DNA of 64,000 bases from Rhyacophila brunnea (taxonomy: Eukaryota > Arthropoda > Insecta > Trichoptera > Rhyacophilidae), in contig JAGYXB010001964.1 in the NCBI GenBank assembly GCA_022495005.1, positions 682,001-746,000 on the forward strand. Direction: 5' to 3'. Position numbers and translations under genes: made by a program. The number at the start of each line of letters is the position of its first letter. Within the stretch, counting starts at the first letter, position 1. A model generated the notes under the pieces. It searched no databases and was not told the origin of the DNA. It worked only from the letters and a program-made list of their open reading frames with translations. This document shows positions 55,401 to 64,000 of the stretch, piece after piece.

Positions 55401-58096
55401 TGGATCGAGCGGCATTCATACACACATTCATCGCTTGCCAGATGAGTGTTTGTACCAATTAAGGATATTTCTTTTAGGTATGATTCTGAGGCTCCTCCAA
55501 TACATACTATATGTATTTGAAGTAATAAATTGATTTAATATTAAAATTCATTGCATTGAAGTCAGAATAAATGTTGAAAAATTCTGGTTATCAAAAAGCA
55601 TCAAAGAAAACCTTCTATGGAGACAAACCGAAAATATATGAAAGTGAAGTTGTTACTAAACCAAATGATTAAACTAATTGCAAGCTATTTCGCATTACAC
55701 TAATTTTAAGCAATTTCACAGCTATGCATTCTGAGAATTATTTTCCAAAATGACATTGTAAAAACATAAAAAAACAGGTTTTAAACACCGACAATGATTT
55801 TGTGGTTTTGCGTCAGCCTTATAATGTCGTGGTCCTGGGTCTGGTAAATTCAAATGTGTGTTTGGACCCAGAGACTAAACCTAATAGGTTGAGCAAGTGA
55901 CTAACATCCATTCCTCGTAAAAACAAAATTCTGCTAATACAACCTCCACTCTGTGGACGCCTATATTATGATCTTCTTAGGATCGAACCAGGAAAAAAAA
56001 TGTCATCATTTAGATGGAACGACCACGTAAAATCGATGGTGGCCTGTTTCGAAATGTTGTTATGTATTGTCATTTAAAAAAATGTTTTACGATTTTAGCA
56101 TTCACGCAAGTCATTTTAATCTCAATGTATGTCTGCAAATAAATTCACTTTCGAAACTGTTGCATTGTTGATTTTAAGAATGGTTTTTCTGATTTTACAT
56201 GATTGTTCATTGACATATCATAATTATATTAGGTCACCATCACATCACATTCATGACAAATTCACGTTTCAAAGATTATCTTAGCAATATCAGCACATTT
56301 AATAAATCACAGATTTGACTTGACATGCATGAATCTAAAATTGTGTTTAAAATGTCTAAATACTTGGGATTTCGAGAGATGCGGGTGATAATCATGAAGT
56401 TTGCTACAAATGAATCTGAATGCGATTTAATTAAGTAATTTAATCATAATTCTTAGTAACATTTGCTTGAGCTTCACTTTCATATAATATGTCCTCTTCA
56501 ACTATTAGAGAGAAGTCTTTGTATGAACCTCAAAGTATTGTCCAGACACTAGGCTGTTATCATGTTATTTTTTTACCCAAATGACACTCATTTAACTGGA
56601 CAAAATTAATGATAGAACAGTGTAAAGATACTAACGAATCTTTCCGTAGTTGATAATGTAGAAGAGACCCATGGCGGCTGTAAGGGCCTGGACGTATGGA
56701 GCAATTCCTGCACGCCTGGGCTGTACATACTTATGCTGCCATCTCCAGAATCCTTAAAAACAATAAAAATGTAAAAATTTCAACACAGCATGCTGCTCTT
56801 CCCTTATCAGACATTTTGGTCTAATATCCAGGATTACCATCAGCGGTTGAGCAATGGCCCACCCATCAGAGTCTACCAACTTTAATGAATTCAGAGATAC
56901 ATTTTTCTTGGAAAACCTCCAGGTTATGTCGAATACGCTATTCTTCTCCTTTTTGTATGGGCCCATATATCCTACACAGCATCTTCGTCTTGAATATATT
57001 GAGCACACGTCAATGGCGAAGGTAGGCTGTGGAGATCCGAGATAAATAGTGCACACTAAACTTTGTCAGTCAGTGTTTTTTAGGTCCTTTGAAGACGAAA
57101 GTATTGATACTTGATATTGTATTGAAACAAAACTATTGGTTTAAAAGTTAAAAGTTTTTTCCTACCAATTATCGATAATGTGAAATCAAAGCATGTATCG
57201 GTTGTCATTGTTTTTTATCCTTTGCCCAGTTATTCATTATCAAGTAGCCATTTTTCAGAGATTTTCACAGATAAATTATAGATTTACCATTATAAATTAT
57301 TTGTTGAATAAAGGTGTTACAATACGCTAATATTAAATTTGACATATCATTCAGCATTTTTTAAATACTGCAAAGAGTTTAGTTCCAAATTCAAATAGTG
57401 GATAATTTATGTCGGTATATTATCTATAAAACAGTCAGTTTATTATTGATAATAAACTCAAATAGTAGTCTATTTGAGTGTTAAATAATGTATTTTAAAC
57501 TCTTATAGTCCATAAAGTGTAGAACCCATAAGATTAAAGAGTCGGTTCAAGTTCTCACTTAAACATTGGTTGGTTATCATGATTACAAGCTCATTGGTAT
57601 GGCATGTCAAAAAAGTAAGTAATTTAATCTGCACAAATTGAACAAGCACCTACCAAAACGAAATATCTTGTAATATATTTGGATAATAAGCTAGAAGATA
57701 AAGTAAAAAATTACCTCTGCTGAAGAGACCAGCGATTGATTGCGGAGACTTATTACGACGACCGAACCATGATCCAATTTCGGATAACTTCAGTTGACTG
57801 AAGGGTTTATCAACTGAAAATAAATACAATTGTCTCGTGAAAATAGCGTTATGAGAGCACAGATTAAAACGGTGGAGCAGTGTCAAAATTTTGAAGTGTA
57901 AGTCAATGTTCCATTGACAACCCGAAATTACATAACTTTTGAATAAGATTTTGACGAAATGTCGAAAAATATATATGCTCTTGAGGCATTTTATTTGAGA
58001 ATAAATAATTTACTGACCTTTTCCATAATAACGAGCTGGGTCATAAGGACCGTGAACACTTGGATTATATTCTTTGGGATAATCACCGAAACCCAT
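52438..58096 (-). CDS. ATPsynF: ATP synthase subunit f, mitochondrial, 4 exons
   Basis: A small Fo subunit of the mitochondrial F1Fo ATP synthase, in the inner membrane near subunit a and the peripheral stalk. Exons on the minus strand: 58096-58018, 57813-57715, 56752-56636, 52466-52438. All junctions are GT-AG with matching phases; the sum is 324 nt, 107 aa, the length known in flies. The N-terminus MGFGDYPKEYNPSVHGPYDP is diagnostic. Exon 2 has GSWFGRRNKSPQSIAGLFSR. Exon 3 has FWRWQHKYVQPRRAGIAPY and the single membrane helix with GLFYIINYGK. Exon 4 gives the HHRNYKYH end. The last intron is 4.2 kb and holds a piggyBac-like element and a SINE fragment. Nothing is damaged. Expected to be constitutively expressed. 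Confidence 0.97.
52798..54727 (+). mobile_element. piggyBac-like element, decayed (ATPsynF intron 3)
   Basis: TTAA at 52794-52797 and 54728-54731 flanks inverted ends CACTTTACGGTCCG and CGGACCGTATAGTG. Inside at 53676-53830 the plus strand keeps the Cys-rich C-terminus typical of piggyBac transposases (KVCSSHKLRKETIYMSKEC, KVPLHLH). GGCGTC/GACGCC palindromic repeats lie next to the left end (CGGTGACGCC, CGTGGCGTCC). The rest of the transposase is unrecognisable. Confidence 0.8.
54907..55097. mobile_element. Possible small MITE (ATPsynF intron 3)
   Basis: CTGAACTCCCTTTTTACATG near the left and its approximate complement GTGTAAATTGGGAGTCCAG at the right enclose a duplicated TTTTTACATGTTTTTTTT(T)A-ACACG unit. 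Imperfect, and without a clear target duplication. Confidence 0.35.
55815..55998 (+). mobile_element. SINE family 2 fragment (ATPsynF intron 3)
   Basis: CCTGGGTCTGGTAAATTCAA, AACCTAATAGGTTGAGCAAG, ACAACCTCCACTCTGTGGA and TTCTTAGGATCGAAC follow the full copy at 29340-29590; most of the tRNA-like head is absent. Confidence 0.75.
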
Positions 58097-59023
58097 GATT
58101 TATCGGGAGAAAAACGGAATATGGCAGAACAGGATGGTGCTGCCAACAGAACAGACAAATTTTGATGAACTAGTGAGTTTACTTTACAGAATAGCCAACA
58201 TAAGAAAATATTTAAATTTTAAAGGAATACTTGATCATACGCGAATGGACGGCAAAACTTTTTGAATAGGTACCTACCTACCTATCTATTATTTTTACCG
58301 TAAAAAATATTTAGATACCTTACATAATTAAATGAGATATTATACATTCTCTACACTGCTCTTGTAGTTTTCACTCATTATTTGAAATCATATGAATCAC
58401 TATAACAATTCCTCAATATTTTCTCCATCAACATTTTCAAAGCCATATAAATTTGTCATTAGCTCACATATTTCAAATAGGTATCATTTCATGATTTCAC
58501 TTGTCTCAGGCTCGATAGAATTGAAAAAATCATTTTCCACATTTGGTAGAATTTTTCTCCACGACAGAACAAGTTTAGTACCTAGTGTTATTGATTTTAT
58601 TTTGTACCAAGATTGAGTTACTCCCATGTATCGCATCCAGTATTGTGATATTCTAATCAAATCGTCATTTTCCTTACAAAGGCTTTTAGGAAGGCCATGT
58701 TACATTAGAGGGTAAAAATTTTGCAACCATACAGCTGTTGCTCGTTTTCAATATGCTTTCATTTGGATAAGGACCATTATCTAAGAACAGCACGGCTTTC
58801 TGTGGCAACCCCTTACTTTTCCTCTCACTTCTGGAACCCATTTAGTTTTAAACCAATCTTCAAAGATCTTTCTATCTCTCCTTGCTCACAAACATGAAAG
58901 CGAGCAATTAAAAAAAAAAAATCATGCATGGATAATCCGCAAACCAGATAATCAGGACATGGATAATCGGAAGTTTATTATATTATACCCAACTTTGACA
59001 TCAAATTTCTCATCTTGGGTTAT
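58097..59023. other. Upstream of ATPsynF, no gene recognised
   Basis: The first 80 bases should hold the ATPsynF 5' UTR and core promoter; no specific element is evident. The remainder is AT-rich with only chance ORFs and CTACCTACCTATC tracts. Confidence 0.4.
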
Positions 59024-59100
59024 CATAGAGGTTTTCAAACTTTCTTGGTCCAGAGCGCCATTAGTGTGTAAAATTTTGGCGCACCAATTTATTCACAAAG
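59024..59100 (+). mobile_element. hAT-like terminus fragment
   Basis: AGGTTTTCAAACTTTCTTGG followed by TCCAGAGCGCC resembles hAT ends (…TTTTCAAACT…GCGCC); the partner end was not found. Confidence 0.3.
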
Positions 59101-59264
59101 CTACGTTACTTTGAAATGTTTACTAAATTTTAATGTGACAGTATCACAATTCATAAAGTAGAATCTCTGCTATTTGAATCGTATAAGTAGCATCAATGCA
59201 AAAAAAAACCAGTTCCATATTATTACCTAGATATCCAAAATATTAATTATTCGAAGAAGTTAAC

Positions 59265-60190
59265 AATCGCGCAGATCAAATCTGAATTAGATGAAGTTCA
59301 TGGGGACTTTCAAAAAAGAGTTTAAACGTGGATGCACTAGCATTGAAGAGGATTCACACTTCAGATGCCCAATTGACGTTACTGAGGAGGAAATCCATGA
59401 TCTTTTAATGGGAGACTGTCAAGTGCATGTGCGCTAGAATGTTGAGACTGCGGGCATCTCAAATTAACAGTTGTATACACAAAACAGTTTAATAAGATAG
59501 ACATGTAAAATCAGTCGCCATAGACCAAGATTTTGAAGCCGAATTTTGTTTATGACTTAAAGGCGGTCATGCTATAAATGCTTGAAATACAAATCCCCGG
59601 AATGTCCTAAAATATTACCTACCAATATTGAAAGCATGTTTCGATTAATGCCATATTTTTCCAAACGAGAATTAAACCTTGTTACCACCACAAGAAGATG
59701 GTACTGCACTTCCCATTATTTATGTGTTCACTGGTGTCAATATCTTTTACAAAAAATAGCTTTTTGCGTGATTGTTGACTGTAAACTAAAAAGCACTAGA
59801 ATAGACATATAATTTTTGCCAATATTTAAAAGCAATCCATAAGACTTTTTGCATGGTGACTGTTGACAAATCTTAGATTCATCACTACACACCAAAGTCC
59901 AAACAGCAGTCAAAACAATGGGCAAGAACCGGTGAAAATTAATCAAAGAAGGCAAAGACCGTTTTGTCGGAAAATGAGGCTACTGTTTTGAAGGGTTCAC
60001 AAGGAACCATTATGATTGGAAAAGGGCAAGAAAATAACAGGGCTTATCATTAATTATTATGTGGTGTTATTGGATCGTTTGAAAGATGAGTTGAAAGTAA
60101 AATAGCTAAGATCGGAGCACAAAAAAATTCTCGTCCATCAAGCTGCTTCCCATTTTACAAAACAATGTCATCCAATCGCAAAATGTGATG
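59265..60190 (+). pseudogene. Very old mariner transposase relic
   Basis: 59300-59440 keeps FKRGCTSIEEDSHF and TEEEIHDLLMGDCQ, the N-terminal DNA-binding text of mariner. 59850-60190 keeps IHHYTPKSKQQSKQW-like text, then NNRAYH, LLDRLKDELK and KKILVHQAASHF (the second Asp is changed, HQD to HQA). 59460-59850 between them is unrelated sequence. Many stops. It belongs to a different and much older lineage than 13473-14773. Confidence 0.6.
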
Positions 60191-60958
60191 AAAATGAATG
60201 AAACCCCAATTTAATGTTTTTGAAGGGACTGACGAAAAAACAACAAATAAATAGCAGGAAAATGTAAAAAGGTGATGTCTCTAGGTAAAGTTGTTATCGA
60301 AAAATAGCTAGAAAAGTTTATTAATCGGTAAATATATATTCAAAAGTAATGAGAAAAATAAAATAAAAAATTAAGATGTATCGTGGAGTTCTATATACCA
60401 AAAATACGTGTCAAATTCGGTACATTTCTATCGGGTGGTAAGAATGAATGACATAAGATTTATTATCAAAATTACAATAAAAATGTACGTAAATCTATTA
60501 CCTAGGGAAACGCTAAACGTTAATTGGAATTTATTATATCCTTATATCTGTTTTTTCAAATTTAAAAAACATCGATTTAGAGGTTAGAAAGCATGCAATT
60601 AAAATCGAAACATCTCGGTTCAGACTTAATTTATCGCAAAAAACGCTTAGCGTTTCTATTAAAAATATTATTTAATAATTTTTAGGCTAGTTATTTAAAT
60701 TTAATCTTGTATTTTTGTATATTAACGAATCGATTGTAAATAAAATGAATATTTGACAAGACTTCATCGACATATGCTGCTAACGCGGAAATAAATCGAA
60801 ATATTTTTGAAACAGTACTTGCATAGATTAAAAATTACATACACACACACATACATTGAAAATAAAGGTTCGCCAGGTACGAAGACAAAAACTGTGTTAA
60901 TTCTGCTGTCAATAATTTTTGTTTGCGATATTGGAGCATATGTCAATGGACTACATAT
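60191..60958. other. No gene recognised
   Basis: AT-rich; 60205-60260 resembles 22300-22350. No coding signal. Confidence 0.35.
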
Positions 60959-61662
60959 ATCAACCTCCACTTTCTGAAATAGTGTTGTGTAATTATTTCA
61001 GATATTTATTACTGTTTTGACGTACCTACCTTTTATAAAGCGATTTTAAAATAAATATAGTTTCATAATAATATAAAGAAAGCATACGAGCGAAAATGCC
61101 TAAGATACTTCTGACACACATCGAATTTAATCTTTGTCTAGTAACTGTACAATTTATCCATATTTATGTTAAGTGTTTAAAATGTTATAGGTAAAAAAAA
61201 AATCGTCTATTCACGTGGTAGTCGCGAAAATTATGAACAATATACAATGTTAAAAATAATAAGAATTGTTAAAATTTCTAGTCACAATATTATTCAAAGA
61301 CAAATTAACCCGATCAAAACAGCCTCGACAAACTTCCACTTCACTAACTTTTGTTCTATATGTTTATCCTGGATACAGCGGCAAACACATTTTGAAAATA
61401 GCCGATATACTGGATTATTTGTTAGTTTGGGTAAGTTTAAGTTAGATTAGGTAATCCTAACAAATAATCCAGTATATAGGCTATTTTCAAAATGTCTTTG
61501 CCGCTGTATCCAGGATAACCGACTTGTACCCTAACTTTAATTACATACATACTATTGTACTATATTTGGGCCATCAAACGTTCATTCCTGTCTACGGCCT
61601 TAAAATTATTATCTACGTGCCTATATAACTGTATGCCGTCCTGTCAAAAAGTGGAGGTTGAT
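60959..61662. mobile_element. Possible TIR element enclosing foldback MITE copy 3
   Basis: ATCAACCTCCACTTTCTGA at the left is matched by TCAAAAAGTGGAGGTTGAT at the right (12 bases perfectly inverted at the very ends). No target duplication was determined, hence low confidence. Confidence 0.35.
61352..61530. mobile_element. Foldback MITE family M2, copy 3
   Basis: TTTATCCTGGATACAGCGGC pairs with GCCGCTGTATCCAGGATAAC. The loop has CTAACAAATAATCCAG. A perfect 8-bp duplication CTAACTTT flanks it (61344-61351, 61531-61538). The outermost left 9 bases have diverged. Confidence 0.85.
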
Positions 61663-62458
61663 AATTTAGTATGTAGAAAATAGAAGTTATTATTAGTCTC
61701 CGTAAAATATAGGGTAAACAATTCAGTGAATGAACACATAAGAGGTGAATTTGAAAATAAATTAAATTAAAAACGATTAAATGAACTAAGAAAATTATAA
61801 CAATAGGTAGGTACAATAAATTGTGTATAACCGTGGTATTACTAATTTTATGCCGTGATGCTTTGATAGTTGAACTTTTCATAATATTTGGATCACTATT
61901 TAGTTGCTCATTTATCTGCTACATCATAAAGTCGTAAATATTGTTTTTTTATGAAGCAATCATAAATACAAAAAATTAAGATCTACTTTTCAATCATAGT
62001 AGATACCTAGGAATATGGTATAGGTGTTGATAATTTTTAATTATTTATTCGAGATCTTCAGGGAATTACAAAAGTCCACACCTAGAAACCACTGGGCCAA
62101 TAAGGTTTCTTTTTATATCTCCAAATCCATTTCACTTACACATTTATAGGTAAAATAAATAAAACTATCTTTTATTTTATCTTGCACTGTTCTTTAAAAT
62201 CGACATTAGATTTTTTCAAAGAAATAACGTTCTGTCTTTTTCTTAGAATATTATGTAATCAGTGGTGCACTTACTTCAAATTCTAAATTTTTTTCTTACG
62301 TTTTACAATTTTTTTTTTAATTTGTCACTTATTTTGTCCTTGGGTTTGCTTATCAAGATTTGTTCGCATGTTTATTTACGTTTTTTCTTACCTCCAACTT
62401 CTTTTTTATTCAATTCGTTGCGTGTCTTACTTTATTCTTATCTCAGATATAGTTAGTT
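61663..62458. other. No gene recognised
   Basis: AT-rich intergenic DNA with T-rich tracts; no supported feature. Confidence 0.4.
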
Positions 62459-62520
62459 AGTTAATACAAACCGTCCACTCTGTGGAGGCCCATATGAACC
62501 CATTAGGATCGGACATGGTT
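62459..62520 (+). mobile_element. SINE family 2 tail fragment
   Basis: GTTAATACAAACCGTCCACT, CTGTGGAGGCCCATATGAAC and CATTAGGATCGGACATGGTT match the 3' end of the SINE at 29340-29590. Confidence 0.75.
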
Positions 62521-62576
62521 GAAACGAAATGAATTGGGATGTCTATATAATATCGACATTGTCATAATTATAACTA

Positions 62577-62944
62577 CAGTCGAACTCGGTTATTACAATC
62601 TCGGACATAGCGAGATCTCGGATGTAATGAGGAAACAGTCGTTGACATTTGGTATATGATTTTCTCCGTACATTTTTATTCACTGTTATAACGAGATACT
62701 TATCGGATATACCGAGCTAAAATACTGGTAATGTGTTGATCGTTTAAAGACATTTCGACCCTAAGCAATAAAATCCGATCGGACAGGATGCCGCCGGGGA
62801 CAGATTACGTTTATAACACTAGTTAAGTGTCTAATTGTTGTTTTCGCCGACAATAAAAATACCTATTCTCTGATATAACGAGTACCGCTTATAACGAGCA
62901 CATTCAGCCGGTCCAACCTTCCTAGTAATAACTAAGTACAACTG
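62577..62944. mobile_element. pogo/Tigger-like MITE, copy 2
   Basis: CAGTCGAACTCGGTTATTAC at the left, and its near-complement GTAATAACTAAGTACAACTG at the right, flanked by TA on both sides. 368 bp, sharing its interior with 17124-17693 (CTTATCGGATATACCGAGCT, GGACAGGATGCCGCCGGGG). Confidence 0.82.
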
Positions 62945-63650
62945 TATATTCCTTATTTTGTTTAATAATAATTCGAATGGCATTTGTTTTGCTATTCATT
63001 TCATATCATTCTTTTATTCCACCTCTAGTAGAAATTCGATGTAATTGTCAATTGTACAAGATTAAACTCAATCTTATAAACATTTGTACTTAAATGTTCA
63101 TTTACTACTATAAATGAATTTTACTGTAGAAAAATATTTATATTAATTCGTATTGACAACGTAAAAAAATCTGGTTCATTGACTGGACAGGATACCCTTG
63201 TATTGCCACTGTAAAAAAACTACGGTAAACAAAATGTAAAAATCATAAACACTTTAAATCAAATCAAATAGACATGTAATGTTTATATAATATTTTATGG
63301 GGAAAATATTAATTGTAAATATTTTTACATAGGTAAGTAAATATATAATAAATTTAAATGCATTTTTATCAAGCTTATGATTTTTAATATGTGGCGACAC
63401 ACAATATTTTATTTTATATTTTATTGCCATCTGGTTGCGATCGACGAAAGTTTTTAGTAACACATTTTTAGAAATTCATGGTAGATGCCTATAGATGCCT
63501 TTAGATGGCGTTGAAGTCACATTTGATCGTAAATTGAGGCAAAGAATTCGCCTTAAAAAATTATTGAAATTGGTTTGGTGAATATTTTTGTCTTGTTAGG
63601 TAAGTAGGTATTGAATTTATTTAGTCTACATATACAGCACACACGCTCAT
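62945..63650. other. No gene recognised
   Basis: AT-rich; only chance ORFs. Confidence 0.4.
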
Positions 63651-63654
63651 AATA

Positions 63655-63735
63655 TATCCACAGTGGATTAGTTGATATAGTGCCCATCTCTGAACTAGTT
63701 AGTGGGTTCAATCATGCGGCTAGAAAAAAAATGCA
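63655..63735 (+). mobile_element. tRNA-like SINE fragment (third family)
   Basis: AGTGGATTAGTTGATATAGT, then GCCCATCTCTGAACTAGTTA and GTGGGTTCAATCATGCGGC read like a decayed tRNA-derived head with an A-box-like TAGTTGATATAG and a B-box-like GGTTCAATC. No other copy is in the window. Confidence 0.4.
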
Positions 63736-64000
63736 TTTTTTTTAATGGTTTCGTCATTCCACAGAATATTTTGAATGATCACTATCTCTATAAATTCAAT
63801 GATGGATAGTGCCAACTCTAATGTATTAGTATTTTGAATTATTATGCTATTTTTTCTTTAAAATTACTTGCGATATTGCATCCATAGATAATATTTTGAA
63901 CAGAACCTAACCTGCAGACCATAAATAATAGATAATAATTTAATAGAAAATTCAGAGAAAACCACGAAAATGCGATTTTTAAAGTCGAAAATGTGTAGGC

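Noticed and set aside
1..64000. CRISPR arrays, operons, bacterial promoters or phage modules
   Set aside because: None present; gene structure and repeats are those of an insect nuclear genome.

Overview
The window looks like AT-rich nuclear DNA of an insect, most probably a lepidopteran. The evidence is three intron-containing or metazoan-type host genes with GT-AG introns, tRNA-derived SINEs, R1-, RTE-, mariner-, piggyBac- and hAT-type elements, and many short TAGGTACCTACC-like tracts that are common in Lepidoptera. The species is not identifiable from the sequence alone, and the order-level call is inference.

Host genes, all on the minus strand: (1) DNAAF5 (HEATR2), a dynein-arm assembly factor, complete in 13 exons between 35061 and 19351. 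I resolved every splice junction and the exons add up to 854 codons plus stop. (2) A small coiled-coil protein of unknown function with coding exons at 44237-44163 and 40652-40479. (3) MANF, an uninterrupted 178-codon ER-resident neurotrophic factor at 43921-43385, lying on the same strand inside the long intron of gene 2. (4) ATP synthase subunit f, complete in 4 exons from 58096 to 52438 (107 aa). Two promoters carry recognisable sites: an RFX X-box plus a forkhead motif 45-85 bp upstream of DNAAF5, and an ER-stress element (one mismatch) about 100 bp upstream of MANF.

The rest is largely mobile DNA. 1-350: edge of a decayed transposase gene. About 880-5640: an R1-clade non-LTR retrotransposon with frameshifts and stops. 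6805-7422: hAT relic. 8507-12010: a 28-bp-TIR element next to a second transposase relic of the same family as 1-350. 13305-14918: a MITE with a mariner nested inside. 16190-19034: a 2.8 kb TIR element with a pogo-like MITE inside. 19528-31540: LINEs, SINEs and MITEs in DNAAF5 introns. 35993-36623: a TTAA MITE with a hAT in its end. 41764-42146: two SINEs in head-to-head inverted orientation. 44683-50199: a four-member nest of DNA transposons. 50690-51669: LINE fragment and foldback MITE. 52798-54727: piggyBac-like element in the last ATP synthase f intron. 59265-60190: a very old mariner relic. 61352-62944: foldback MITE and pogo-like MITE.

No new multi-gene system was found. The most informative observations are the two promoter architectures, the nested MANF gene, and the transposon nest, whose insertion order can be read from target-site duplications.
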